From Gambelia wislizenii (lineage: Eukaryota; Chordata; Lepidosauria; Squamata; Crotaphytidae): 64,000 bases of DNA. Of the stretch, positions 35,701 through 50,700 are shown in pieces; positions within the stretch are counted from its first letter, which is position 1, and each line of letters starts with the position of its first letter. The translations under genes and the position numbers were made by a program. The notes under the pieces were generated by a model, which did no database searches, was not told the DNA's origin, and worked only from the letters and a program-made list of their open reading frames with translations. Where the stretch lies: NCBI GenBank assembly GCA_030847615.1, contig JAUMIR010000004.1:101446001-101510000 (forward strand), in the 5' to 3' direction.

Positions 35701-38700
35701 GGGAAAGGAAGCAGCATGGGGTCACAAATAGCACCAAGAGGGTAGCAAAGACAGGGACCTAAGAATACTTTGTGTCTAACATTTCTTGGAGATTTATAGT
35801 TAGATTTTATCCAGCTATTTTCTTTTAATCTTAGCCAGAATACATGTTTTGCTGATGCTTCATAATTAATGATGTCAGAGGACATTATATCAACAATGCA
35901 TTCATTTCCCAAATATATTTTTCTGCTTGATAATAAGAACAATTACTTGTTCTTGACTTGTTCCTCTTATCTAAGCTACAGAAATATTCTGCTATTCACT
36001 TCATTTCACTGAAAGACTGAATTCACTACTCACTGCATTTAATGAAGCCAACGACAAAACAAAACTGAAATAGTCACTGCTGTAGACATCTCTGTTCTTC
36101 ATAAACTTCAGGTTTTCATCCCTCACCATCTGCAGACAATATATGAATGATTTTAGTAGTAAATCAAATTGTGTTTACAATCTCTAAACTTAAGATGTTA
36201 CATAAGTATTACAATTGTTTAAAAAGCACCCACAAAAAAAAAAACACAAGATCCTTGAAGAGCAGATTGCTTACAACCTAGAAGCAACACCACCTTTTCA
36301 CCATAGGCAACTGCCATTACTACTACATTACCTGGTAGATTCGAACTGGTATTTTTTCTACAAATAAGCCTTTTTTCTCTCCTTTTTTGACCAACTTGGT
36401 CAAGATGGACAGACGGTCACTACTGGGTCTATGTGGCCGTGGTGACGATTGTGGTGAAATATCTGGTGAAGATGGAGCAGACCTGGTAGGGTAAAAATGC
36501 ATGAAGAATAATGAAAATTCGACCTGTCAACAAGGCAGTTTTCTAATTTCTCAAGTATAGTGTTCATCAGTGGACATTTGACTGAATTTATTTATATAAT
36601 GTCCTGTTAATGGAAAATCTAAACTTATTGTGTGGTGAACTATTCATCTTTGCAATATCTGTCCATTATGCTAATATTTAATAATTATGCTAATAGGAAG
36701 AATTTGTGTAGCTTCTATTAAGCCGGTCTTCCCGTCTCCAATATTCTTGAAATCCTCCTTGAATGTCTCTGTAAAGGAGATGTTTGGTTACGAGGACTAT
36801 ACAACTCCCTTGTAACAACTCCACTGGCTGCCAGTCTATCTCTGGGCATAATTCAAAGTGTTGATTATGACCTATAAAGCCCTAAACAGCTCAGTTCCAG
36901 GCTATCTGGCAGACTGTCTCTCCCTATACTTGCCTGCCAAGGCCCAGAAATCCTTGGGACAGGCCCTTCTCTTAGTCCTACCACCTTCACAGGAATAGCT
37001 GGTGGGAATGTGAGACAGGTACTTGTCAGTGGTTCCCTCCCGGCAATGGTACTGCCTTCCTAGAATGGCTCCCTCTTTGTTGTCCTCCTGCCTTTTGGAA
37101 CAGATTTTTATTTTAAAAAAGGAAATCTCTTAAGAGGGGGCTGTATTGTTGCACCTGCACTGTTTTAAGCTGCTTGTTCTTATTTTTAATTATATGTTTT
37201 TAATTGTTATGAATAGGTTAATTTTATTCTAATGTTGACTATCTCTTTTTCTTGTTTTCAGCTATGTTGTACTCATTTTAAATTGCAAGCTGCCTTGAGT
37301 TCTAGTTTCATGGAAAACAGTGGGGTATATATAATGTTGATGATTATAATGCTCTTGGATCTGATTTAAGCATAGGGAGATGCAGAGCAGGTCTCATAAG
37401 AAGCAATATTAGTCTTCCCAACCTTATTAGGATTTGTCTGTGTGCTGCTGCTGAATATACTGCATCATAGCAGGTCCAGTGCTCTAAACCAGGGATAGGC
37501 AAAGTGTGCTCTGCTGTGCTACTGGCAGCTGTCAGAGCCTTCCACCAATGACCACTACATAGAAACATTTTTTTTTGGCGGGGGATTGATGTGTTACTTT
37601 TGATCCAGTATGCTTCCAGGACTAGCCTTTTTGTATTTGTGGAGGTTGAATATCCTCCCAAACGCCTGCTAAGTCTTTGAAACTGCAAAAATGGACCTCA
37701 GAGTGGACTGGAATACACTTCTGGTTGGGACTTTGAGGCCTACTGTGGCCCATGGTGGGCTCCAGAGGCACAAAATTGGCACTGAGGCTTTCCGAAGTTG
37801 TCTTCTCTTGCTCTTAAAAACGATGCCCCTGAATCTTAGCTTTGAGCTTCCAACAATATTGTTCTTCCTCAAGGCCACACATGCAACTTTTGACTCTGCT
37901 TCTACCAAGGCTCCCCCTTAATGGGGGTCGGAATTGTTCAGCCCTTCACAAGTTGGACTGTAATTTCCACCAGCTCTAGTAGCATAGCCAATGGTGAGGA
38001 TTCCTGGGAGCTGTAGTCCAACAACATTTAGAGGACTGCATAATTCCCATCCTGACATAACTGAAGCTTTTGTAACCATACTATCCCATTCCCTTATCTA
38101 ATTTTTGACTCCTTCACATTGAAAACAGAATTGATAGTTAGTATATCAACCCCCTGATAATGAACTATGAGAAAAATCTAAATAAGAGAAAAAGAAAGCC
38201 ACAGAGATGAAAAGCATTTTGGTGATTAAGATGTCAAAGAAACTTGAGTTCTGTGAGATAAGTATTTGGTCCTGAAGAAAAATCTCCTGGAGCGTCAAGG
38301 TCACACCTTAAAATTTCAATTCAGCAGATGTGCAATGCCTTCATTCAGTATACTACCAATTTTCAAAACTCTCATTTTCTTCCCTTCACCCAAAAACATC
38401 TTCTTGGAAGTCATCTGGAGCTTAAGTGCAAGCAAATTACACCCCCAAGAGTATTTCTCCAAACAGATTATTATAAATTCTGATGAGCTCCCTCATGGAA
38501 GCAATAATCTGGATTAAGTATCTTAAACTAAAAAAAACAATGTAGGGAGAAGACTGTTGATATTTTGTTTGTACACAAAGCAAATGGTTCGAGTTAAAGC
38601 AAATAAACTTACAAGGAGAGATCCTCTGCTTCCTGACGCACAACACTGACTCGACTTTTCTTTGGCAACACTGGGGAGTTCTGGTCAGACACTCTCTGAT

Positions 38701-41700
38701 AGAAGAGCATGTAGGCATTCCAGTACCGACGTCGAACATCAGGATATGGATTTGCTGTAAAAAAGAGATACTCAAGACACTGTTTGTTGCTGGAAAAAAA
38801 TTGTGTTTTTTTGGTAACTCTTTTACTTCCAAGTACAGAATGTGTAGTCCTCTTGGTTTCTTCATACAATCTATTTTCCTGCTATATAAAAAAACAATAG
38901 AGGTCTGTTTTGGAAAATGGGCAGTGTGCATAGGAACCATACACACACACATGTATTACATATGAGAAGTAAATGTCTTAGCAGTAGACTGCCCATCTCT
39001 CTGTCTCTCCTTCCCTGTGTCACAGTTTCAAAGTTGTATTTAACCTTTTCTTATGACCATTTCTATTTATATATTTCCCACATAACACAAATTTTGTACA
39101 CCAGATTCAGGGCATCAATTAAAAAAAGATCAGATATAATCCACAGCTAAGATACTATTATTCAGTAACAGAAATCTTGCTGGGATAATTACATTACAGT
39201 CTCCTGCCAGAGGCCAACTCTGTGAGTATGCATGATGACGACGACGACGATGATCAGAGCAACAAGGTGAAGCTATCTCCATGTAGGAGTGTCAAACTGC
39301 TTGTGTTTTGCTCCATCATATATGAGTGGTTTGACATGATACGATACTGGACATGACATAATATTGTTTCTATCAGTTCAGGAGAAGTGGGGAAAAATCC
39401 AATTTCAAGTTTTCCAGAATATCCACATAACTGGCTTTGTGATTAATTCATCCCTTACACTGGATAGTACCAAAAATAGCAGGAAGTTTTAGCTGGAATA
39501 TACTTACATTGATCATAAACTTTTGGTCTATATTCTCCACCAAAGCATTCATACTCTAAGGTTTCATCGTTCAGCTCAAATTCTTCAACAACCGTGTCAT
39601 TAAATTTATACCACTTTCCTTTCCCACATCCCCTGTGGTAACAGAGAAAGAAAGACAATGCTCGCTGACAAATTCAAACAAAAAACCTAACACTTTTACA
39701 GCACTCAACTACCAAAGAGACACAGGTGTGTGACCACAAAGAAGAACTAATACTAAGTAAAACATTTATCAGGAAATGCAGGAAGATCAATTAATATTGG
39801 CTTGTATTACTGTGAATGAGTATTGGAACAAACTGCTCTTTTCACTTGACCCCTTTGTCCTATTTTCTGTCATGTGACAACTCTGTCACGAAGTCCCTAG
39901 CTTGTTTTAAGCCACAGTTCCATTTACGTCATAGCCAACATTAAGACAGAGTTCCCTGGCTAACAAACTAGGAAAATAAGCCAAGATAATGCCAGAATTA
40001 CCAGCCTCAGACCACCAAATCCTCACTGTATTGAACAAACTGTTACAGTGTGAACTCTTCTTAGTCAGGAAATTCCATTCCACAGACCACAGCATTTTCA
40101 TTCCACAGTCACCGAACATGTTGAGTCCACATGGGACTGTTTCTGTGTGTTCTCCCCACTTGGGTTATTTTTTTCTCTGCTCAGTTTTTTAAAATTTCTG
40201 TTTCCCCAAATGAGAGAATACCTCTACTTTAAACATCAGAAACACAGGATGTGAACAAACCTGCTTGTTTTGGCCCTAATTCTAATTTGCAAAGAATCAT
40301 ATACAAGCCAGTATATCAAGAACTGACATATACGAACCTATCTTTATATCTAGAGCACCGTGGGAAGTCCAGACAGTCCTAGCCTGTACTTCTGTCTGTA
40401 AAATGAGAATGCTAACTATCTAATCGGATAAAATTTAGGCAACTAGCTTCACAAACAAACCTTAGGATGCCTATTTTGTAAAGCAGGGTCTTAAGAAGTA
40501 CTATATAAAAATTATGACCTAAATCCTGTAGTTAGCCCTGAGAAGAGTAGACCCATTCAATTAGTGGGAATGACCTATGTGTTGACTCATCATTCAAGAA
40601 ATGATAAAACAGATCTACTCTAGCTTGGACTAACAAGATACTAATAATAATAATAAATAATAATAAAATTTATTTATATCCTGCCCCTCTGCGAGCAATC
40701 AGGGCGGCTTACAACAATAAACTGCATACTAGCCTATGCATTTTCTAAAAAGAATTTACAAGAGTGCACCTGATGACCTCATTCCTTTAAAGCGTTCTAG
40801 CAAAATGATGAAAAAGTACCACCACAGAGACTCTCTTGTAATGTGAATCCTTGTGTGGATTCTTAAATTTTTCATTACCTTCTGTCTTTGATAAAAGAAT
40901 AGTAGTGTCCTGCATGGGCCTGACCACTGTGCACAATCACGCCAACCAGCTCATAGTTTTCTGTAGGGGCTACTTTCTTCCGTGGAGACCCTGCACCACC
41001 TTGGTCTGCACTGCGACCATTGTCACCGACTTCTGAAGAAAAATCCTGGCGGGCCATTCCAGAAACTGTATAGGGCTCCATGTTCAGCATCCAAGGGAAC
41101 TGTTTGAAAGGAAACATTTCAAGTTACATTTAAACCTGATCCATATTTCACATCCATAAATCTTCTTTAAGTACAGCCATATTTCTGTTAACAAATCCTG
41201 ACAAAGAAGCTCTTTTTTACAAAGTCTTTTTATGCCCGTATAGCTCCCCCTTTTCCTCTTTGTCCCCCTCTGTCTAAGTGGAAGCTTTTTTGGATTTTTT
41301 TGAGGAGCATCAGTATTCAGAGGAAGGTGAAGGCGGGCTGCAGAAACACAGACTTCTGGTGTCCGGTTGTAACAATGTGTCTGCAGTAATCTCTAGCTGA
41401 TTCTACTGTAACTATGTGTGCTTGCCTACAACAGTCAAGGCAAACAACAGCTTCTCCCAGAAAAATCTTATTAGGCACATTTGATCAACAAAACGACAGA
41501 AAAGAGGAAAACAAATAAGCCTGCCTCAACAGCTAACCCCAGCATGTTAAAATAAATAAATAAAGTGGAGGCTGGTGAAAGGAAAAAAAATCCCTGGATA
41601 CATTTTGGAAGTTATTTTCAAGTAATCTCTAGAAAGTGCAACATGTTTTTCTTACTTATACAAGGCTTACCTCAACTGGTTCCTTCATTGTGCACATAAA

Positions 41701-44700
41701 TATTTTTAATTCTGAATAAAAAGTTTCCTGAAACACACTGGGCTGTTCTTCATTTTTGTGGTGTATGAACCTATCCCTATTCAATCCATGTTATTTTTGC
41801 CTCTGGTACTACATTTTCTGTCAGAGAAGTCAAGCCCACAAACACATCTACTTTGTTAACTGGGAAATACCTGTAGTTAACAAGCACCTAGGTTTGAATA
41901 GATGAACACAAGGAATATTTCACAGAACAGACAGGTAAACAAGAGGTTAGTTTGATCAGTTTTTTAAAGGCTCAGCCTGGAACTTCAGAACTGTTCCGAT
42001 GACAAACTATGGGGCTTAATTTAAAAGCAAGCTACAAATCACTTACTTTATTTATAACCATCAGTTATCTCCAAAATGTATAAAATAGAGATACACTACC
42101 GGCAACATGGACATTCAGCATAGGAAACAATGCCAGAAACAGACAGCAGCTATGCTTACCTTTATTTGTTCATCATATTTAATGGAACGTCCACTTTCCC
42201 AATCAAATCCGAATCTCATAAGATGGATCACCAACACACTGGGAAGAGCTTTAATGCATGTCCGTTTAACTGTAGTTCTCTTAAAAGCAGAAGAGAGTCA
42301 CCTGCAGCTAGATATTCATTTTGGTGCATTTCTAGCCACTGCCCAGAAGTATTCTTACAAGTACACATTTTTATATATTTAAAGACCTAGCTATGATGCT
42401 TCACCCTGTGGGAGTGACAGTTCAAATTCTGATTCTACTAACTGACTGCATCATTTCAGGATGTTCCTTCACTACTTTGTATCTTCTAGCACACAAGGAA
42501 AATTGGTTGTAACCTTGAAATAACAATGTGGGGACTTGGCTAAGAAACACTGAATAACCAACATATATTTAATATTCTTCTTTAAAGTAACAGAGACATC
42601 TGTAGACCACTGTGTAAAAGATCAACTAAAATACGCAGGCAATCAAAACAAAGAAAAAATGCTGTCCCCTAGTTAATGGTAGCTAACATCCTTACATCAT
42701 TTCTATCCACCTAAAAAAATATAATAATCCAGTAATTTATTTTCATGTATCTATTATATCTCTACCTACACAATTCCCACACTATAATCTAACAATCTCA
42801 TTTTGCTAAAGAAGCTCTTTTCAAAATATTATGAAATCTCTTTCCTTTTCCAAATCCATATTTACAGAAAAAAATCAGGTCAAAGGAGAACATTTTTAAG
42901 CATACAAATATTTTGTCTGCTCTTTTCTTGTTGCACTCAGCCTCTGCTCTGGTTCATGACTAAGACTTTTTTCCAGGCAGTAAAATAATAACTTGGTATC
43001 AGATAATAATTTCCTCAGTCACACTTGAGTCAAATAAACAGATCATTATGCCAGAGATGGGGAACCATGATGAGGTGGGGGCTAAATCCCCACCTCCAGG
43101 CTGGATGATATCCAGCATCGTGTCCAGAGGCATCACTGCTTCTTCTCCTCTGCCAACAACAACCTTCAAGGACACAGGGCTTGGGGAAATGAGGTGGTGT
43201 GGTCAGGGGAGAGCCTCAGTGGGCCAGATTCAGATCCTCAGCAGGTCAGGTTAGACCATGAGCCAGAGTTTTCCCTCTGACTAGACTTCAATAATCTCTT
43301 TCTTTACACAGATTTTCAAATTACTTGTATAGAAGACTGTACAAGCAAAATGCTATGCAGAAATTTAAAATATTCTTATTCTGTAGTAAAAAAAATCCAC
43401 CTGCTTTCAAAGATCAAGTAGTGTGAAAATGTGTGAAGAAGTACACATCTTTAATAAATATGTAACAGGAGCAAAGGGGAAAGCTCCCTATTTTTTTTTA
43501 AAGAATAGAACAGCATCAAGTGAGAACAAAGTGAAAAATTATTGCCTTTCTTGTTTCTACTAGCTGCCATGGTAAAACAAAACAAAACCCCAAACTGAAG
43601 AATTAAGACAGGATAGTCTCTCCCATCTGCTCAGCCAGCTCAAGCTAGCTTATACATTTTACCTTTCCTGGGGTTTCTGGCCAGGGCAGGCCCAATACAC
43701 AAGAAGTACTGGCTACACATGGACAAAAATTATAGACTGGAGTCAATCATATGATTTAAATGTCATAGGCCAACCCAGCTAGGAATTTTACAGGATGGCT
43801 TTGGGCAAACCGCTGCCTAACAGGATTGTTTGGGAGGGCATACCACCTCATTATTCTCTCAAGAAAAGTAGAATACAAAGGTAATAAAACTTAAGTGCCT
43901 GTGAAGCTTCTAGAGCTAGTGTACTAACGTAATGCACGGGGTCTCTCCCCACTGATAAATTCAAGTGTTTTGACTGTCACATAAGGAAAATGTAGTACCT
44001 TTTCTTTACATTTCTCACAGTAGTAGGCATTGCTTCCTTCCAGAATTTCTCCTCTTACAAACTGATCCAATGAAATTTCCAGGCTTTGACATGAAGTGAC
44101 CCCTAGATTGAGAGCTACGAAGGCTTCCTCTCGTTCATATCTACACCAAAGAGCAGAGTAAAAGAGTACTGGAGTACAATACTGTTTGTTTTCATGTTAT
44201 TCAATTTAAGAAATGTTCCTTGTAAATGACATCTTTTAGGCCTAAGGCATTAAAACAGTGGGATCATGTTAATCATAGTGTAATGAAAAAATGAACTGAA
44301 TTTACTACTTGTGCATATTATTTTGCTATTATTAATTGCAGCAACAAAGCAACAATGATATAAAAGGTTCCAAGGCTGCACTGAAAAGGCATGCAAGGGC
44401 AAGCCTTCTTCTTTACCTGTGCCACCCATCCCTCACAGGGAGAGAGGAAGATCCAATTTATCCTATGCCCCCTGGGATGCTCTTTCCACAGACCATGGAA
44501 CAGCAAGATTGCCATGTTGAATGCTAATAAAACATGAGAGTGAAATTCATCCAGAAGAGAGGAAGAAGTGCTTCCAGAAAGAAGTCTAAAGAAACTTTCC
44601 AATTAGATTTTATGTCCTATGAACACTTTTTTATATTTCTGCATTTGCGAAAAGCCAATTTGCGTGGCAGGGGGTTGGACTGGATGGCCCTCGTGGTCTC

Positions 44701-47700
44701 TTCCAACTCTACAATTCTACGATTCTATGATTCTAAGTTCATGGCTAAATTGCAATTGGCTGCTGCATTCCCACCCACCTCCACTATTTTTAGGTGGCTG
44801 ATGAAAAACTGGCAGTTGTTACTATTAAACTTCAATTATTTGAGAAACAACAATAAAGAATTGAAAAAAATAATTGAGATGAAATATATTTTATAATCCA
44901 ATACCTCAGTTTTATAATCCAGTCTCTGCCAGACACTGTTTCTACAGCTCTGTAAGAACTGTGCTGCTTCACAACACACAGGACTGAAGCTGGGTGGCCT
45001 TCTTTTATGGAAAGAAAAGTTAAAAGACTGATGCTTAACCTAGCCCTGCTTATGGAAGAACTAGAAGGAACAACCTCTCTCATGATACCTTCTCCTACCA
45101 TATCAGAAGTGCGTTTCTTTAGAAGAGATATGAGTGAGGCAAAAATATGGCAAAAGACTTTGAATGGTACTGCATTAATAAAATGAGAATCAACTACTTC
45201 TCCCATAATAGCCTGAAAGCTGGATGTTCAAGATTCTGAATTTAAAAATCCCTCTATCTGCACTCTATAAAATACTGTTGCTACACAAAGAAATCTTCAT
45301 ACTGTAGAGACACTAATGGACACCCATTTTGCTTAAAATCTGCTTGAATGAATCTAAGAGCATTATATAATATGGTGCCAGGAAAGGTTCCTGCCCCTCT
45401 CCCAAGATAACCACCACCACCACCACTTTTTAAAGATTAGTACAGTGGGCAGTGAGGCATATGTCAACCTGAAATGCCAAGGCTTCTATCGCCTGTCATC
45501 TTATTTTTCCGTAAAGCCTTGAAGCCCTCTCTGACTGGCAGTGAGCCTCCAGTTTCAGGCTGAAGTCTCTCTCATCACATGCTATGGGATCCTCTAATGG
45601 ACACAGCAGATACTGAATTTAAGACCTTTTGCTTGCAAGGAATATGATCTATCATTGCCTGTATTTGACAACAGCCAACTGTTGCCTGCTCATTAAGGCC
45701 TAAATCCAACAACAGGTCCCAAACAGACCCATAGAATTAAAAAAGAATTTATTTAAGCTCCATTAATTCAGTGATCTACTCTGGTTGGGACTAACAACCT
45801 AGACTTAGAGATTACCTATGTAGCCACTCACCTGTGAGGACAGTCCTTGCAGATCTTCTGATCAGAGTAGATGCCTTGAAAAGTGCTCTTAAAAATTTGG
45901 TCTCGTCCTATTTTCTGTAAGAGATTAAAAGTGTTAATAAAAACTAATTCGTACATTAAGTGGCTGTCACTTAAAAGAATTACTATACATTTAGGAGACA
46001 AGAGCAAATGTAACAATAACCTTGAGGTATTCATCCATTTGATCTATAAGACTGGTGAAAAACTCATATGCATCTTGTTGTTCGCGCACATAAAGCTCCT
46101 TGTTCCACATTTTGAAGATCTATAAAAGGAAAACGCATTCATTATTTTGAAATCTTGAGTGATATGCTTGGAGAAGAAGGAAAAAGACAAGACTCTAGAG
46201 GGAAGTGGGAACTGTTTTAATCCTAATCCAATCTTTTGCCAAGTCTTTTTTTCTAGCAAAATAAAATAAAATGCCTACCTGCCATAGTAGCTGGAGAGAA
46301 AAGTATATGATCGTGAGAAATGTGGAGAAACCATTTTACTAATGTGTTTTTATATGGTCTTCAACTGTACTTTAATAATATATTTAATTTGTGTTTTAAT
46401 ATTATAACTTTTAAAGTTTCTATCTGTACTTTTTCATTTATCTTGTGAACTGCCTTGAATCCCAGTTTTAACAGAAGTGAGTAGAAATAAAACAAACTGT
46501 AAATTTCTACTGAAAAGATACAATCCCCCTTATTATTGCTATGTTTCAATATGTCTAATCCCAAATCTTCATGTTAAATCATGACAAAAGGATTCACGTT
46601 CAAGGAAAAAAATTACCTTCCAGAAATTTTCAGGTATATAATACTGCAGCTTGCTCTCCATTAGATGACCAAAGAGAGACTGAACTTGATAGAATACACT
46701 GTCATCAGGATTGTCCATGTCATCATCAATTGAAAGCAATGCCTTTAGAAACAATTTGTAAAGCATTTTATTAAAAAGCAAACATAATGAAAAATTAATT
46801 ATCAAGGTAGTATGTCCTTGGGCAGCTGGCTAGGTGAATAATGTAGTTCTAAGAGAAAACGTATCTGTCCAGATATTAAGAAAAATCCATTAACAGCCAC
46901 TAGCAGAACTGATATATGAAAATATCTCTCAATATTACATGTATCCAAAATCATGTTAAGAAATGGAACAGTGTATTTTCCCCCATGTATTGGTAGTCAG
47001 TGACTTACGTTATTTATTTGAATAAACAACATATCCAATTCTTTTTTATGGATAGATCTCACCTTCAAAGGGGTAGTGTGTCTAGGTGGATGACCCTTCC
47101 CACAGATTATTCTGCCTGTAAGGACCGAATAATCCTCCCTTTATGGCTTTGTACCATTGCAGTGATTGGGGGTGAGGTGGAGTAAAATACTGAAAAGCCC
47201 ATCAAAACTCCCTTCCAAGCTTGAAATGGGAGTAGAGCCAGAGGTCAGTCTGGAAACCTCACAAGTTGCAACTAGCCTGAGGACTGGTTTAGAAGATTAG
47301 GCCAGAAAAGGTCCGCTAAGGGGTTCAACTCAAGCCACATCTCCTCCAAGAGTTACAGGCAGATTTCGACCTAAGCCGGAAATTATTCTTTTCTCTGTTT
47401 GCAGCCAACAATGATGCAGAGGATCATGTTTGGTCTATTACATGGTAATGCTAATCCTGTAATTTCCAAGCTAACATGCATTTGGCTCAGTTCAAAACCA
47501 TGGCCCACTTTCATTATCTGTATGCATCAGCAATCCTTCCCTCTCACAACCCTTATTTATATAAATATTTTTTTTTTAAAAAAATCTAAAAATATTTATT
47601 ACAAGAACTGTGAATTCACCTCAGGAAGTCCTGGTTGCATATAAAGCTGCTGGAAGACTGCATTCATGTAACATGTAGCTCCACCATTTTTCAGGCCCAC

Positions 47701-50700
47701 AAATCCTGAAATGGAACGGCCATCTACAGGTGGAAGATACTGGAGAGCAGAGGCAGGGGGGAAGAAAAAAAGACATTTATACCATAGAAGACTAGACACA
47801 AGCATTGATAGATATCATTTATAGAACTGTGTTCTTGGTTCCATATATTGGACACTTTTCCATATTATTATTATAATCTAAAGGTCTGACACTTCTCTCC
47901 ATATAGACATAGCTCTAGTCAATAAAGTCTGCCTTGCATTGAAGAACCTACTAACTTACATCAAATTCCTTGGAAAAAGCTGGATCAGGCTGGTGATGCA
48001 TAGAAAGCAGTTCTTTTGTGATAAGCTGAAGATTTGACGGTGAACTATCAGCCAACATTACCAAGACTTCATATGCTGCTAATCGGCTATTTACTGTGCT
48101 GCATCTAGATAGGAACAACAAACAGAATCTGTTTCTTCTTCATCTTTAGCTTTCACAGTAGCAAGTGATAACAAATGACCTATTTAATATTTGCCAAATG
48201 GAATAAAAACTAAGTTCAATACCCATCTGTGTAGTCCAATTTTAAAACCCTTTCAGCAATTTTGTTTTCCAGACAAGTTGATGTTATTCATTTTTCATGT
48301 TGCAGATGAAGGCAAGCAGTAGAATGATTCTACATATTTTATCATTCCCTACCATAAACTCATGCTGGCTTCTGGAGTGTATATAAAAGCAGATACAGCA
48401 AAACAGTGCTTTAATTTCAGCACTAAAATTCAAATTCAAGGACTAAATTAAGATGTGTTCTTACTGTAGATTCCTGTTCACAGAGTCTTGTGGGAAGGCA
48501 TTCCTTCCTTCTGGGATGACACCTTCCTTTGGAGCACATAGGCAGAGCCACTGTTCATTCTCCAGAAGAAAGAGCTACCCCGCCCACCCACATCACATTG
48601 CAGAGCAGTCTGAGCTGGTTCCCTGAGCCCCATATTGTATGGAAACATACAGATCCATGACAACTGACATAAAGAGGTTAACCTATATCCGTCTGGTTCT
48701 GATGTTACATGCCTTCAAGTCAACTCTGACTTATGGTGACCCTATCCAGTTTTTTCTTGTCAAGATTTATTCAAAGGAGGCATGACATTGCCCCCACCTA
48801 AGAATGAGAGAGTCTGACTTGCCCAAGATCATCAGAAGGTTTCCATGGCTGAGCAGGAATTTGAACATCAGTCTCCCAGAATCCTAGTCCAACACTTAAA
48901 ATCACTACACTGTGCTGGCTTAAATTAGTCTCGACTAAATAGAAATGTAAGCTTTATCTGGAAAAGACAATGAGTGGCATAAGAATGGAATTCAAGAGTC
49001 CCACAGTGCCTTTCTTGGACTTGTCAGGAGTAAGGATAAGGAAAATAAGACAGTAAGACAAAAGGCCTGAGAAACAACTAGACTAGACTTTAAGAGCACC
49101 AGCTCCACACAATGTCTGGGCTCACTGGGGAGAGCTGGTTTGGTAGGGTGTGATGCCTCCCCCCGCCCTCCGAAGTGGCAACAGAAAATTTTGTCTGCAT
49201 GTTCCAGAGGAAGGTTCCACCTTACCTGAAGGAATGTTCTGTAATGCTCCAAAAATGGCATTTTCTGTGTTGTGGGATTTGAGACAATTGTTTAGATGCT
49301 TATGTGCATCTCAGTGAAGGATGGAGACTTGCTACTTTTAACAGAACAAAGATGTGACTGCTGCCATATACAGTTGGCCCTCAACTTTTGTGAGGATTGG
49401 GGTGCCGAATCCCCATGAAAATGGAAAAACCATTAATGTCTTTAAGCCCTACAAAATCCTACAGGGCCCTATTTAACATGGGTCAGTTGAATGCAGTTTC
49501 AGTTATATGCAACTGAAAGAACATGTTCTCTCTAGGTATTTCTAGGACGAACTAAAAATGCACAGTTAAAAAAAAATAGTGTTCACGCACAAAATTCATT
49601 ATATGCAAAGGGTGCCAAAGTACAGTAATGCCTCTGCTGCTGCCCTACACCATTTTTAACAGAGATTTAGAAGTCTTGCATCACGTTCTCAGTCTCTTTG
49701 GAAGATTTGTGAGACTGAACATGAGGTAAGGCTTTTAAGACCCTACTAAAAGTGGCACAGGGCAGCAGCAAAGGTGGCAGCAAGGCCCACCACCCTGCTT
49801 CTGCCTTGCGAAGGAAGGTGGGTATAATCTGTGAGTAATCAAATCAGTGAAGGTTAGACCCATAAATGTGGAAGGCCGACTGTAGATTATAGATTCCAAG
49901 TAAGCAGTTCTGGAAAGGAATTTACATTATTGTCTACTATTTTGAGTGTCTGAACTGTTTTTTTTTTAAGATGTTGAAACAGTGTGGTGTAAAAAATTAA
50001 TAAAGGGCCTATGAGGGCAAGAAAGATTGATAATTAATATTTTCATGCATTTCTTTGTAGCATCCCCAGATATCCCATTTCTTCCTATCTACTTCATTTC
50101 AGAGTACACTTGCGATACCAAACTGTACTACATAAAGCCTAATGTGAGGTACAATGAAATGAAGAAGCCCTGCTTCAACTTCCTACATGCATAAAGTTAA
50201 TTGAGAACTCCAAGTGATACACTCTGCTTGAATGCACTTCATTATTACTACCAATATGGCAATACACTCTTTACTTTGGGTGAAAGTCTTGCTGAGTAAC
50301 TGCAACACTGCCAACTGGAGAATGGCTGTTCAGGATAATCCTAGAGGCTCGGAAGAGAAAGTCATCCAGTAATGGCTTGATCAAAGATGAACCTATGAAA
50401 AGAGTAAAGCTGTGTTTAGCATTAAGCATTCTAGCCATTATGTAAGTATGTAATATATACATTTAGACTGTGAAGCATCTAATAAGATCATCACTCCAGC
50501 CCAGGGCATATGCTTTTTGCATAAATTCTGAGGTTCACATTGCTAGTTTCTCCACTTAAAATGCTATCAGAAAATATATCTGAGAAACATCTCCCCAGAA
50601 AACTGCTGACAGATGGAATAGATAATCCCACCTAGATAGATCTTCCATCATATTTAAGGAGAAGCAGAAGCAGACTTTCATTTAAAATTATTGCCTTAAG

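Noticed and set aside
44534..44896. 120-codon plus-strand ORF
   Set aside because: It runs through a CR1 3' UTR fragment, which is noncoding.
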